DNA of 64,000 bases from an uncultured Collinsella sp. (GCA_902493895.1 CABUQW010000005.1:1-64000); one strand, 5' to 3'. Positions 31,463-41,128 are shown, counted from the stretch's first letter. The notes: generated by a model not told the origin, from the sequence alone. A program made the numbers and translations.

Positions 31463-33916
31463 CTAGCCGCGGACCTCGCCGTTTACGCCCTTGCACACCT
31501 TGGTAACAATCTTCTGGTGCGCCTTTTCGACCTCTTCGCTGGTAAGCGTGTGGTCGTCGGAGCGATACGTAAGCGCAAAGGCCATGGACTTCTTGCCCTT
31601 GCCGATACGGACCGGATCGCGGTAGACATCGAACAGGCGCACGCCCTCGAGCAGTTTGCCGCCGGCGCTCGTAATACGACGCTCAAGATCCTCGCAGGTC
31701 ACAGTGTTGTCGACCACGATAGCAAGGTCGTGCTCAACGGCCGGGTACTGCGAGAACTCACGGTAGTTCTCCTGGTTGCGGGCGCCCTTGATCAGCTTGT
31801 CCAGGTCAAGCTCAAAGGCAACGACGACCTCGTCAATGCCCATAGCCTCGCGTGCCTCGGGGTGGATCTCGCCAACCCAGCCCAGCACGGTACCGCCCGA
31901 GAGCACCTCGGCAGCACGACCCGGCTGCAGGAAGGCATAGCTCTCGCCCTCGACGGGACGGAAGCGAACCTTCTCGATGCGCAGCTGGGCAAGCAGCTCC
32001 TCAACGATGCCCTTGCCAAAGAAGAAACGCAGCTTGCGGTACTTCATGTTCCAAGACTGCTCGCTCCACTGGCCCGAGAGCACGCCCGCCACGGACTTGG
32101 TCTCCTTGGGCAGGCTGGCATTCTCGCGACCGTGGAACAAGCTGCCGACCTCGTACAGATGCACGTTGGGCGTGCCGTGGGCCTCGTTATAGGCAACGGA
32201 CTGCAGCAGGCCCGGCAGCAGCGAGCGGCGCATCTCGGTCTGCTCGGCCACCAGCGGGTTCATGAGCACCACGGGGCAGCCGCGACCCTCGGTGGACATG
32301 CCAATCTTCTCCAGGTCGCCCGGGGCGGCAAAGCCAAAGGTCGTGGTCTCGTTGAGGCCACAGGCGCGCAGGATCTCGCCGACCTTGCGGGTAAGCTTCT
32401 GCTCGCGCGTCAGACCGCCGATGTGGTTCTTGGCAGCCGGAATGGTCGCCGTGACGCGACCCATGCCCCACAGGCGCAGGACCTCCTCGATCAGGTCGAT
32501 CTCACGCGGCAGGTCGGGACGGAAGCTCGGCGGCGTGACCATAAAGTCCTCGCCGTCGCGCTCGACGGTGCAGCCCAGGCGGGTGAGCGAGCGCTCGATA
32601 AAGTCGGACTCGATGTCGGCACCGCAGATGGCGTGCACGCGGGCCAGGCGCAGCTTGATGCTGTCGATGGTCTTGGGCGCGGGGAAAACGTCGACATAGC
32701 CGGGAGCAACCTCGCCGCCGGCGATCTCCTCAATCAGCGCGCAGGTAACGTTGGCAACATCCACGCAGCCGGTCTCGTCAACCTGGCGCTCAAAGCGGAT
32801 GGAGGCGTCGGAGATCAGCGACAGGTCACGGCTGGTGTGCGAGGTGCGGCCGGCGTTGAAGCAGGCGCTCTCGACCATCACGTCAACGGTATCGTCCTCG
32901 ATCTCGGAATCCATGCCGCCCATGACGCCGGCCAACGCCACAGGGCGCTCGCCGTCGGTGATGAGGCCCATGCCGGCGTCGAGCACACGCTCCTCGCCAT
33001 CGAGCGTCGTGAACTTCTCGTCCTGCTGGGCGGCGCGAACCACCACGCGGCGCCTGCCATCGCGCTCGGCAAAGGTGTCGAGGTCAAAGGCGTGCAGCGG
33101 CTGGCCGGTGAGCATCATCACGTAGTTGGTGATATCGACGATGTTGTTGTGCGGGCGCACGCCCAGGGCGTTGAGGCGCTTGACCATCCAGTCGGGCGAG
33201 GGGCCGACCTTCACGTTGCGCACGATGCGGGCGACGTAGCGGTCGCACAGGCCCTCGTCGGCAATCTCGACCGAAAGCTCGTCGTCGGTCGCGCGGCCGG
33301 TCTCGACCTTGATGGCGGGCAGCTCAACGTGGAAATCGCGGTCGAAGATGGCACCGGTTTCGCGGGCCATGCCGATCATGGACAGGCAGTCGGGGCGGTT
33401 GGGCGTGATCTCGCAGTCGAGCACGGTGTCGCTCGAGCCCACGTACTCGGCAAACGGCATGCCGCAGGGCGTATCCTCGGGCAGGATCATGATGCCGGAG
33501 TGGTCGCCGCCCAGGCCGAGCTCGCGCGCAGAGCAGTTCATGCCCATGGACACGACACCGCGAAGCTTGCTCTTCTTGATCTTGACGTCGCCGGGCAGGA
33601 CAGCGCCGATCATGGCCGTGACGATGTGGTCACCGGCCTCGAAGTTCTGCGCGCCGCAGACGATCTGCAGCGGGGCGGGGTTGCCGTCGGCGTCGAGGTT
33701 CTTGTCGCCCACGTCGACCGAGCACACATACATGTGGTCGCTATCGGGGTGCGGGGTCTTGGTGAGCACCTTGGCGGTCACCACATGGTCGAAGGACTCG
33801 CCCACGGTGTCGATCGCCTCGACCTCGGTGCCGGTACGGATATATTCGTCCGAAAGGGTCTTGGGATCCTCCGGAATATCGATCATGGTCTTGAGCCAGT
33901 CGTAAGAAACACGCAT
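31463..33916 (-). CDS. pheT: Phenylalanyl-tRNA synthetase beta subunit
   Basis: It forms the alpha2-beta2 PheRS with PheS. Domains in order: N-terminal tRNA-binding OB fold (residues 40-150, HPDSDHMYVCSVDVG), B3/B4 editing region (about 215-400, with GPSPDWMVKRLNALGVRPHNNIVDITNYVM), B5 (residues ~405-475), the catalytic-like core (FRPDLPREIDLIEEVLRLWG; LMNPLVAEQTEMRRSLLPGLLQS) and the C-terminal ferredoxin-fold anticodon-binding domain (REFSQYPAVEHDLAIVVDNTV). The 817 aa are normal. It follows pheS by 184 bp, a gap that holds a structured repeat rather than nothing. Confidence 0.97.
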   Translation of the reverse strand: MRVSYDWLKTMIDIPEDPKTLSDEYIRTGTEVEAIDTVGESFDHVVTAKVLTKTPHPDSDHMYVCSVDVGDKNLDADGNPAPLQIVCGAQNFEAGDHIVTAMIGAVLPGDVKIKKSKLRGVVSMGMNCSARELGLGGDHSGIMILPEDTPCGMPFAEYVGSSDTVLDCEITPNRPDCLSMIGMARETGAIFDRDFHVELPAIKVETGRATDDELSVEIADEGLCDRYVARIVRNVKVGPSPDWMVKRLNALGVRPHNNIVDITNYVMMLTGQPLHAFDLDTFAERDGRRRVVVRAAQQDEKFTTLDGEERVLDAGMGLITDGERPVALAGVMGGMDSEIEDDTVDVMVESACFNAGRTSHTSRDLSLISDASIRFERQVDETGCVDVANVTCALIEEIAGGEVAPGYVDVFPAPKTIDSIKLRLARVHAICGADIESDFIERSLTRLGCTVERDGEDFMVTPPSFRPDLPREIDLIEEVLRLWGMGRVTATIPAAKNHIGGLTREQKLTRKVGEILRACGLNETTTFGFAAPGDLEKIGMSTEGRGCPVVLMNPLVAEQTEMRRSLLPGLLQSVAYNEAHGTPNVHLYEVGSLFHGRENASLPKETKSVAGVLSGQWSEQSWNMKYRKLRFFFGKGIVEELLAQLRIEKVRFRPVEGESYAFLQPGRAAEVLSGGTVLGWVGEIHPEAREAMGIDEVVVAFELDLDKLIKGARNQENYREFSQYPAVEHDLAIVVDNTVTCEDLERRITSAGGKLLEGVRLFDVYRDPVRIGKGKKSMAFALTYRSDDHTLTSEEVEKAHQKIVTKVCKGVNGEVRG

Positions 33917-33999
33917 CTAGCTCTCCTTTCATACTGAAAGCCTGCGAAGAGATGCAGGTGGAAACTTCAACTTTGTGAACATTCCTTACAAAGCGAGGG

Positions 34000-34092
34000 T
34001 TGTCCAAGTGCGGCAGATCGGCCCGAAAGAGGAGCGCCGCGTACTTTGGTACGCAAGCGACGAATGAGCGCCGAGGTGCCGTGCTTGGGCAA
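34000..34092. repeat. Structured ~93-bp element inside the pheS-pheT operon, copy 1
   Basis: Outer arms TGTCCAAGTGCGGCA (34001-34015) and TGCCGTGCTTGGGCA (34077-34091) enclose AAAGAGGAGCG and the hairpin GCGTACTTTGGTACGC. A second copy with the same core lies at 58677-58773. On the plus strand the loop is C(UUUG)G, in copy 2 C(UUCG)G. Confidence 0.8.
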
Positions 34093-34100
34093 GCCGCAGC

Positions 34101-35177
34101 CTAGAACTGATTCAAGAAGCGCATATCGCCAGTCATGAGAGTTCTGAGGTCGGGCAGGTCGTAGCGCAGTGCCGCGACGCGCTCGGCGCCAATACCAAAG
34201 GCAAAGCCGGTGTACTTCTCGGGGTCGATGCCGCAGTTGATCAGGACGTTGGGGTCGACCATGCCGCAGCCCAGGATCTCGATCCAGCCGCTGTGCTTGC
34301 AGAAGTTGCAGCCCTTGCCGCCGCACACGTGGCAGCTCACGTCCACCTCGCAGGAAGGCTCGGTGAAGGGGAAGAAATGCGGGCGATAACGCGTCTTGCG
34401 GTCCTCGCCAAACATGCACTTAACAAAGTAGTCGAGCGTGCCCTTAAGATCGCCAAAGGTGATGCCCTCGTCGACGACCAGGCCTTCGATCTGGTTGAAC
34501 TGCGGCAGGTGGCAGGCGTCGGCCGTGTCGGGACGATAGACGGTGCCCGGGCAGATCATGTAGATGGGCGGCTTTTGCGACTCCATGGTGTGGATTTGCA
34601 CGCCCGAGGTCTGGGTGCGCAGCAGCACGTCGGACTCGCCGTGGGCATGAGCCTCGGGGTGCGCGACGCTGCCGGGGTTGTTGTCGACCACGTAGAAGGT
34701 ATCGCGGGCCGAACGGCTCGGGTGATCCATGGGGGCGTTGAGCGCGGTGAAGTTGTAGTAGGAGGTGTCGACCATGGGGCCGGACTCGACGGTGTAGCCG
34801 ATGCCGCAGAAGATGTCCTCGGCCTCCTCGATGATCTGCTTGATCAGGTGCTGGTGGCCGATCTGCGGACGGATGCCCGGCAGCGTGATGTCGACGGCAT
34901 CGTGCTCGAGTGCGTGTTTGAGGGCGGCGGCCTTCATCTCGGTGGTGCGCTCGTCGAGCATGCCCTCGATCAGCTGGCGCATCTCGTTGGCGCGCTTGCC
35001 CATCACGGGACGATCCTCGGGGGCGAGCTTGCCCATCATGCGCATCAGGCCGGTGATGCGGCCCTTGCGACCGAGCAGCTCAACGCGTGCAGCCTCGAGC
35101 TTGGCGGCGTCGTCGGCGCCTGCAACGAGCTCCTTGGCCTCTTCCTCGAGTTTGACCAGATCATCAATCAGACTCAT
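34101..35177 (-). CDS. pheS: Phenylalanyl-tRNA synthetase alpha subunit
   Basis: It carries the catalytic site of PheRS. The N-terminal coiled coil (residues 1-100, with EEEAKELVAGADDAAKLEAARVELLGRKG) precedes the class II core: motif 1 (MLDERTTEMKAAAL...), GFRVESG-like YTVESGPMVDTSYYNFTALNAPMDHPSRSARDTF, motif 2 (PGTVYRPDTADACHLPQFNQIEGLVVDEG) and motif 3 (GCGMVDPNVLINCGIDPEKYTGFAFGIGAERVAAL). A metal-type CXXC pattern CHVCGGKGCNFC is present. I chose MSLIDDL (35175-35177; AAGGGAAGAC upstream) over a start 111 nt earlier, which would lie inside the T-box leader. Confidence 0.97.
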   Translation of the reverse strand: MSLIDDLVKLEEEAKELVAGADDAAKLEAARVELLGRKGRITGLMRMMGKLAPEDRPVMGKRANEMRQLIEGMLDERTTEMKAAALKHALEHDAVDITLPGIRPQIGHQHLIKQIIEEAEDIFCGIGYTVESGPMVDTSYYNFTALNAPMDHPSRSARDTFYVVDNNPGSVAHPEAHAHGESDVLLRTQTSGVQIHTMESQKPPIYMICPGTVYRPDTADACHLPQFNQIEGLVVDEGITFGDLKGTLDYFVKCMFGEDRKTRYRPHFFPFTEPSCEVDVSCHVCGGKGCNFCKHSGWIEILGCGMVDPNVLINCGIDPEKYTGFAFGIGAERVAALRYDLPDLRTLMTGDMRFLNQF

Positions 35178-35262
35178 GTCTTCCCTTTCGTCTCTCGCGT
35201 ATCCGCGCTCCGGGGCGGCTGACGCCGCCCGATGCTGCGGATGCGCGGCCCGGTTCGGTAAC

Positions 35263-35565
35263 AAAAAACCGTCCTCGGGCATGTGCATTGCCCAAGGACG
35301 GTTGAATTCCGCGGTACCACCTTGTTTGACCCGGCGGATGTCTGGCCCGCCGCGCCCACTCTGCGCCCCTTATCGCGAGGCTCACGGCTTCCCTACTGGG
35401 GCTTCGCCGCCGCTGGCCGCGCGCCCGTTGAGGTTGCTGCTCGGGAGTGAACGCTTGGCCCTTGCCGCCGCAGGAAGGCTTGCAGCCCATGACCTTCCCT
35501 CTCTTGCCGGCGACGCGGCGGGCAAAACCCTCTCCGTCAACGCATTGGGCTATAGGATAACACAT
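35263..35565 (-). promoter_or_regulatory. T-box riboswitch, specifier UUC (Phe), controlling pheST
   Basis: On the minus strand the invariant T-box sequence AAGGTGGTACCGCGG reads at 35309-35323 and is followed by the terminator ACCGTCCTYGGGC...GCCC.AGGACGGT (35268-35302) with a T-run (35263-35268). Stem I shows AGAGAGGGAAGG and GGGCTGCAAG, and a specifier-like UUC lies at 35449-35451, followed by ACTCCC, which can pair with the start of stem I. Uncharged tRNA-Phe is expected to prevent termination. Confidence 0.92.
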
Positions 35566-35680
35566 TTCGCGAGCGCATCGCCGCGTTCCGTTTTGTTCGC
35601 GCTGGGTACAAGGCAGGTAGCTGTGCAAACTGGCCGCGCACCCGCCTGCGGCGCTCGGCCTGCGAGATTAAGGATACGGT

Positions 35681-37264
35681 ATGGGAAAGAAACTCGATAA
35701 GAAGGCCCAGGCCGCCGTGGCAAAGGCTGCCAAGGGCGTCAAGGCTGCTAAAGTCGACAAGGCCGTCAAAAAGTTCCGCAAACTCGAGGGCAAGCTGTGG
35801 ACTCGCGAGTACCTGCTCAAAATTGCCGAGTTCGATGGAGCGACGATTGCTCCTGCCAACGGTGCTGCCGCCCGTGCCGACGCCATGGGCACGCTTGCCG
35901 GCGAGCATCACAAGCTACTGACCAGCGAGAAGTCCGTTGAGCTCGTACGCTCGTTAGCGCGCGAGACGGTTGCAGGCGGACATGTAGACGACCCGCAGCT
36001 GCTCGACGAGATCCGCGTGCTCGGCCGCGACCAGCGCGAGGCAAGCGTTATTCCTACCGAGGAGGCCGAAGCCTGGACCAGGCTCACCTGCGAGGCCGAC
36101 GCCGTGTGGCACAAGGCCAAGACGGCCAATGACTGGGCGAGCTTTGAGCCCTATGTGGATAGAATCGTCGCCCAGCTTAAGCATCAGGCCGAGCTCATGG
36201 ACCCCAAGCGCGACCCATACGACGTTTGGCTCGACCAGTACGAGCGCGGCCTTTCCGCCAAGAGCTTCGATGCGTTTTGCGATGAGGTCAAGGCGACGGT
36301 CGTGCCGCTCGTGCACGCCATCGGCGAGCGCGGCCAGCAGCCCGATGCCGACTTTTTGCACGCCCGCGTGCCCGAGGCCGCCCAGCGCGCCATGAGCTTT
36401 GACCTTATGAAGCTCGTCGGCCTAGACCTGGACGACACCACGCTTGCCTTTACCGAGCATCCGTTTAGCGAGGGCTTTGCCGTGGGCGATGCACGCATCG
36501 CGACGCACATCTACGAGAACGACTGTATCTCCAACGTCTTCAGCATCATCCACGAGGCAGGTCACGCCATGTATGAGCTGGGCGTGAACCCCGCCTATGC
36601 GCGCACGTGCCTGGAGGGTGGCACCTCCATGGGCATCCACGAGAGCCAGAGCCGCTTTTTCGAGAACACCGTGGGTCGCAGCCGCGCCTTTATGGGACCG
36701 CTGCTCGAGGTGCTGCGCCGCCACGCACCCGAGGTCTACGGCGACGTCGACGAGGACACGCTCTACCACGCCGTGAACATCGCGCAGCCTTCGCTGATCC
36801 GCACCGAGGCCGACGAGCTCACCTATCCGCTGCACGTTATGGTGCGCTACGAGATCGAGCGCATGCTGTTTGCCGGCGAGGCCACGGCCAAGGATATCCC
36901 CGCGCTTTGGAATCGCTTTATGGACGAGTACCTGGGCATTCCGGTTCCCGACGACACGCGTGGTTGCCTGCAGGATACGCACTGGAGCGGCGGCTCGTTT
37001 GGCTACTTCCCCACCTATGCGCTGGGCAGCGCCTACGACGCCATGTTTGTGCCGGCCATGTGCCGCGACGGCGTCGACCTTACCGGCGCCTGCGCGAGCG
37101 GCGACCTGACACCCGTCCGTGCCTGGCTGGGCGAGCACATTTGGCAGTGGGGCCGCGCCAAGGACGCGCCGGAGCTCATCAAGGGTGCCTGCGGCATGGC
37201 GTTCGATGCCCGCTACTACTGCAGCTACCTGCAGGACAAGTTCACCACGCTCTACGAGCTGTAA
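35681..37264 (+). CDS. Metallocarboxypeptidase of family M32 (Taq type)
   Basis: A zinc carboxypeptidase with broad specificity, cytoplasmic. The zinc site HEAGH is at residues 291-295 (ISNVFSIIHEAGHAMYELG), followed 26 residues later by HESQSRFFENTVGRS, which supplies the third ligand Glu. The C-terminal AYGSAYDAM-like region (TYALGSAYDAMFVPAM) and LQDTHWSGGSFGYFPTY are family signatures. The N-terminal ~35 residues are an unusual K/A-rich helix (KKLDKKAQAAVAKAAKGVKAAK) not typical of the family. AAGGA lies 6 nt before the ATG. A terminator follows. Confidence 0.93.
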   Translation: MGKKLDKKAQAAVAKAAKGVKAAKVDKAVKKFRKLEGKLWTREYLLKIAEFDGATIAPANGAAARADAMGTLAGEHHKLLTSEKSVELVRSLARETVAGGHVDDPQLLDEIRVLGRDQREASVIPTEEAEAWTRLTCEADAVWHKAKTANDWASFEPYVDRIVAQLKHQAELMDPKRDPYDVWLDQYERGLSAKSFDAFCDEVKATVVPLVHAIGERGQQPDADFLHARVPEAAQRAMSFDLMKLVGLDLDDTTLAFTEHPFSEGFAVGDARIATHIYENDCISNVFSIIHEAGHAMYELGVNPAYARTCLEGGTSMGIHESQSRFFENTVGRSRAFMGPLLEVLRRHAPEVYGDVDEDTLYHAVNIAQPSLIRTEADELTYPLHVMVRYEIERMLFAGEATAKDIPALWNRFMDEYLGIPVPDDTRGCLQDTHWSGGSFGYFPTYALGSAYDAMFVPAMCRDGVDLTGACASGDLTPVRAWLGEHIWQWGRAKDAPELIKGACGMAFDARYYCSYLQDKFTTLYEL

Positions 37265-37289
37265 AGCTTAGGCAGCACGCCAACGCAAA

Positions 37290-37322
37290 GGGGGCGCCGC
37301 GGAACCAATCCGCAGCACCCCC
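37290..37322 (+). terminator. Terminator after the M32 gene
   Basis: A strong GC-rich stem (GGGGGCGCCGCGGA... CCGCAGCACCCCC) is followed by TTTTTT. Confidence 0.85.
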
Positions 37323-37333
37323 TTTTTTCACCT

Positions 37334-37360
37334 AGTCGTTTAAGAACGTCCCCAATGACT
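37334..37360. repeat. Short palindromic repeat (GGGGACGTTC family), single copy
   Basis: It reads AGTCGTTTAAGAACGTCCCC then AATGACT. Two facing copies are at 58573-58598 and 58600-58626. In both places it lies near the same stop-codon hairpin. Confidence 0.75.
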
Positions 37361-37373
37361 ACAGCGTCGAGCA

Positions 37374-37401
37374 GTTACGCGGTTTGATAAAACCGCGTAA
37401 C
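37374..37401 (-). terminator. Hairpin abutting the glmM stop codon
   Basis: GTTACGCGGTTT (37374-37385) pairs with AAACCGCGTAAC (37390-37401); the first base of the stop codon region is its last base. An almost identical hairpin abuts the stop of gntR at 58815. Confidence 0.7.
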
Positions 37402-38732
37402 TAAAGAGCCTCCAGAGCACTTGCGATGCGCTTCATGGCGGCATCGGCGGATGCTTGGTCGGGCGCCTCGGCCAGCACGCGGATAACCGACTCGGTTCCG
37501 CTCTTGCGCACGAGCACGCGGCCCTCGCCTGCCAGCGCAGCCTCGGCCTCGGCGATGGCGTTCTGCACGCCCATGTTCTCGAGCGCGGCGTCCTTGTCCG
37601 CCACGTGCACGGCCACCTGCGCCTGCGGCAGCAGCTTGCACGGAGCCGTGAGCTGCGAGAGCGTCTCGCGCTCGGCACGAATCACTTCCATCACGCGCAG
37701 CGAAGTCATAATGCCGTCGCCCGTGCGCTCGATATCGCCAAAGATCGTATGGCCCGTCTGCTCGCCGCCCAGGCTGTAGCCGCCCTCGCGCATCTTGGCA
37801 TACACGTGACGGTCGCCCACGCCGCTGGTCACGGCGCTCAGACCGGCAAGCTCCAGCGACTTGACCAGGCCAAAGTTGCTGGCGATCGTCGGCACCACGG
37901 TACCGCCCGAAAGGCGACCGTGCTTGTTCAGGTACACGCCGCACACGTACAGGATCTGGTCGCCGTCTACCACGCGACCGCGCTCGTCCACGGCCAAGCA
38001 GCGATCGGCATCGCCGTCATAGGCAAAGCCCACATCCAGGCCCTGCTCCACCACATGGCGCTGCAGGCGCTCCATATGCGTGGAGCCGCAGTCGACGTTG
38101 ATGTTAAAGCCATCGGGCGCGGCGTTGATCACGCGCACGTCGGCACCGAGCGCGTCGAACACCGGCTTGGCAACCGAGGAAGCCGAGCCGTTGGCGCAGT
38201 CGATACCGATCTTGACGCCCTGCAACGAAAAGTTCGCGCTGGCGATGATCGAAGCAATGTAGCGGTTGCGGCCCTGCATGTAGTCCACCGTGGCGCCGAT
38301 GTGGTTGCCCGTGGCCAGCGGCACCTCACTCTTGCCATCGATATAGTCCTCGATGAGCTCCAGTACGTCCTCGTCCATCTTAAAGCCGTCGCTGTTGACA
38401 AGCTTAATGCCGTTATCGCAAAACGGATTGTGACTCGCGCTGATCATGATGCCGCAATCGAAGCAGCCTTCCACGGTCTGATGCGCTACGCCCGGCGTGG
38501 GGATCACGTGCAGCATATAGGCGTCCGCACCGCTCGCGACCAGGCCGCTCACCAGCGCCGCCTCGAACATGTAGCTCGAACGACGCGTGTCCTTGCCCAC
38601 GATCACGCGTGCCTTGCGCTCGCGGTTGGCACCGTAATACCAGCCCACAAAACGGCCAATCTTATAAGCGTGCTCTACCGTCAGCCCAACGTTGGCCTCA
38701 CCGCGAAAGCCGTCGGTGCCAAAGTACTTCAT
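37401..38732 (-). CDS. glmM: Phosphoglucosamine mutase
   Basis: It converts glucosamine-6-phosphate to glucosamine-1-phosphate for UDP-GlcNAc and peptidoglycan synthesis. MKYFGTDGFRGEAN (residues 1-14) is the family start; the phosphoserine loop ISASHNPFCDNGIK, metal loop DGDADRCL, sugar loop GGEQTGHTIF and phosphate loop RKSGTESVIRV are all present. The 443 aa are normal. AAGGAGAGCGC precedes the ATG. It is cotranscribed or closely follows the DUF4012 gene only through an intervening terminator. Confidence 0.97.
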   Translation of the reverse strand: MKYFGTDGFRGEANVGLTVEHAYKIGRFVGWYYGANRERKARVIVGKDTRRSSYMFEAALVSGLVASGADAYMLHVIPTPGVAHQTVEGCFDCGIMISASHNPFCDNGIKLVNSDGFKMDEDVLELIEDYIDGKSEVPLATGNHIGATVDYMQGRNRYIASIIASANFSLQGVKIGIDCANGSASSVAKPVFDALGADVRVINAAPDGFNINVDCGSTHMERLQRHVVEQGLDVGFAYDGDADRCLAVDERGRVVDGDQILYVCGVYLNKHGRLSGGTVVPTIASNFGLVKSLELAGLSAVTSGVGDRHVYAKMREGGYSLGGEQTGHTIFGDIERTGDGIMTSLRVMEVIRAERETLSQLTAPCKLLPQAQVAVHVADKDAALENMGVQNAIAEAEAALAGEGRVLVRKSGTESVIRVLAEAPDQASADAAMKRIASALEAL

Positions 38733-38751
38733 GCGCTCTCCTTACAAAATA

Positions 38752-38778
38752 GGGGCGAACAGATTGCCTGTCCGCCCC
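38752..38778 (-). terminator. Terminator upstream of glmM
   Basis: Stem arms at 38752-38762 and 38768-38778 (GGGGCG...CGCCCC with CTGT/ACAG), followed on the minus strand by TATTTTG. It lies 37 bp beyond the start of the transcript-terminal side, between the DUF4012 stop (38816) and the glmM start (38732). Confidence 0.65.
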
Positions 38779-38815
38779 AAAATGGTACTCGATTATCTGC
38801 GCTACCAGAAAAACC

Positions 38816-41128
38816 CTACGCCGACGCGCTGTCGCGAGCCGCCTGGCATGTAGGAGTCTGACGCAGCGTAAGCGGCTTGTCCCCCGCCTCGGCCGACGTG
38901 GTCAGCGTATACGTGATCGTCGTCGTCCCGCCAGCATGCAGGTCAACGGTGCCCGAATAGAAGGGGATTCCATGCCACGTAGCGGCGCCAAGACCAAACT
39001 GGGTGCCCTCGACGGTCAAATCAGTAATGTTGCCGCCCGTCGGGGCAAACAACGAGACATTCAGACGCTCGTCGTCACGCGCGGCATCGGGTGCGCTCGC
39101 CGCAACGTAATCGGGCAGCTTGCCAGCCTCCTCCTGCGTCATGATGTTCGTCAGAGTAACGGTGATGCGATACGAGCACGTGCCGTCGCCGTTCTTGATG
39201 CCCTGGCCGATCTGCGTGTCGGCGTTCAGATACCAGTCGAGCTTGGAGAAGCTCAGGTTGTTAAAGTAAACGCCGGCAACGGGATCGGCACTCGGATCAT
39301 CCGGATCGGGCAGCGAAGCGTCAATGCCCGTCTCTTTGATGGCATTCTGCTCATCATCGTTTCTCATCCAAGCAATCAGACGGCCCTCTTCGGCACCGCG
39401 CTCGAATGCACCGACAAGCTTTGTAACGTCGACGTCACCGATGCCACCGAGAATCTTGTCGAAGGCGGCGCTGGCAACAGCCGCAAAGATGCCGTCCGAC
39501 TCCTCGACCGGATAGTTCCAGTACACATCGTGCATGAGGACCTTTGCGGCGTTGGTGCCGTCGACAACCGTTCCGTCGGGCAGCGAGACATTACCGACCA
39601 GGCCCAGCAGATACTGCAGGAACACCGGGTCGATACCGATGACGCCATCAACGTCCTGTCCATACTGGGACTTCCACAGCGCGGCGACACGCTGCGAGTT
39701 GCGGGGCCAATCAGGCGAATAGGTATTGCCCGAGTTGTACAGGTTACTGTGGTCACCAAACAGTGCCTCGTCCTCTTCGTCGACGCTCTCAACCGCCTCG
39801 TCTTTGCTAAGCGCAATACATGGAACAAAGTCACCAATCGACATCTGGCCGTCAGTGACCGAAATCAGGCCCTGCGAACCGCCAAAGCCGCCGCAAGCAC
39901 GAATCTCGACGTTGTTCATGGCGTACATAAGGTAGTTGCGCGTCTGGCCGTTGGCGCCGAGCATCTGGGGAAGGACGGGGGCGACCTTCTCCGCCGCGTC
40001 AACCGCGCCGTTGAGGGTGGCAAAGCCGTCCTTGGCCTTATCGACCAGCTCGGTCACCTGGGAAATATGAGTATCGCCAATGCCCTGGATCTTCTCGTTG
40101 GCGCTCTTGAACACCTTCGAGCTGCTGGAAAGCGAATCGGCGACCGCCTGCAGCGCGGACACGTTAATCATGCCATCCTGGAACAGCTTGCCGGGCGTGG
40201 CCTGAGAAAGGTTGTCGGCCATGGGAACCAGCGCGTTGCTCGAGACATCGGACAGGGCATCAATCATGGTGCGGGCTGCGTTGATGTCACTGCCATACAC
40301 CGGGATAAACGAAGCCGCCGTCCACAGCGGGCTCGAAGTCTCCGCCTTCATGCTGTCGCAGAGCTCATCGATCTTCTTCGCGTCGTCAGGCAGCGTCGAA
40401 AAATCGCCCGACGTGACCTTGTCCTTAAGGCCACCGACGATCTCGACAGCCTCCTTCGCTTCGCTCTTTACGGTCTTTGCCGAGTTAAGCAGCATAAAGC
40501 CGCTCGCGCCAAGCGCAACGAGAAGCACCGCGACTACAGCGGCAATAATGGCGCCAGTGTGACGCTTCTTGCCCTCGCCCTTGCGATGGCGATGACGGAC
40601 CAGACCGTCAGAGGTCGAACTCGACGAAGCGTCGCTACCGTAGTTCAAGCCAAAATCGTAATAATCTTCCTTGGAACCCGAGCCCGCAAACTCGGTACCG
40701 CTATCATCCAGGCGGGCGAACGTGCCAGTCTCGGAGGCGCCGGTGTAAATCGTGCCAAGGTTACCCGTAAGCCCCGCGCCACCGGCAGAGGGAGTATTGT
40801 TGTCGGCCTTGCCGGCATTAACGTTGCCGGCGGCATTCGCGGCGTTGGCAGCACCTGCGTTGTTCGCAGGTGCCGAAGGAGCCCCGCTCGGCTGCGACGC
40901 GGAGGTTGCACCGCCCGCAAAGACATTCCCTCTTGCACGGCCGGTCTTTTTTGCCTTTTGAGACTGCTCGTACAGAGCGGTAAACATCGCCGTCTCGCCC
41001 GGGGACACGCGCTTACCGGAACCGCCCTGTCCAGCGCCGCCCGGCGTGCCGGCCTTACCAGCCCCGTTCGGACGCGGCGGAACTGCAGGACGGCCGCTAT
41101 CGCTGCCCTTAAAGTGATTACCAGCCAT
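38816..41128 (-). CDS. DUF4012 domain membrane protein, 770 aa
   Basis: A large single-pass membrane protein. Residues 1-185 are a low-complexity cytoplasmic region rich in G, A, P, N (for example GGAGQGGSGKR; AGAANAANAAGNVNAG) with an acidic-tyrosine patch (EDYYDFGLNYG). A membrane helix lies at about residues 192-214 (TGAIIAAVVAVLLVALGASG), after a basic RHRHRKGEGKKR cluster. The extracellular part matches DUF4012: TRNYLMYAMNNVEIRACGGFGGSQGLI, then GIDPVFLQYLLGLVG and VLMHDVYWNYP. Such proteins are common in actinobacteria, often near cell-wall or polysaccharide genes; the role is unknown. I chose ATG 41126-41128 (GAGGATTTC upstream). Confidence 0.8.
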   Translation of the reverse strand: MAGNHFKGSDSGRPAVPPRPNGAGKAGTPGGAGQGGSGKRVSPGETAMFTALYEQSQKAKKTGRARGNVFAGGATSASQPSGAPSAPANNAGAANAANAAGNVNAGKADNNTPSAGGAGLTGNLGTIYTGASETGTFARLDDSGTEFAGSGSKEDYYDFGLNYGSDASSSSTSDGLVRHRHRKGEGKKRHTGAIIAAVVAVLLVALGASGFMLLNSAKTVKSEAKEAVEIVGGLKDKVTSGDFSTLPDDAKKIDELCDSMKAETSSPLWTAASFIPVYGSDINAARTMIDALSDVSSNALVPMADNLSQATPGKLFQDGMINVSALQAVADSLSSSSKVFKSANEKIQGIGDTHISQVTELVDKAKDGFATLNGAVDAAEKVAPVLPQMLGANGQTRNYLMYAMNNVEIRACGGFGGSQGLISVTDGQMSIGDFVPCIALSKDEAVESVDEEDEALFGDHSNLYNSGNTYSPDWPRNSQRVAALWKSQYGQDVDGVIGIDPVFLQYLLGLVGNVSLPDGTVVDGTNAAKVLMHDVYWNYPVEESDGIFAAVASAAFDKILGGIGDVDVTKLVGAFERGAEEGRLIAWMRNDDEQNAIKETGIDASLPDPDDPSADPVAGVYFNNLSFSKLDWYLNADTQIGQGIKNGDGTCSYRITVTLTNIMTQEEAGKLPDYVAASAPDAARDDERLNVSLFAPTGGNITDLTVEGTQFGLGAATWHGIPFYSGTVDLHAGGTTTITYTLTTSAEAGDKPLTLRQTPTCQAARDSASA

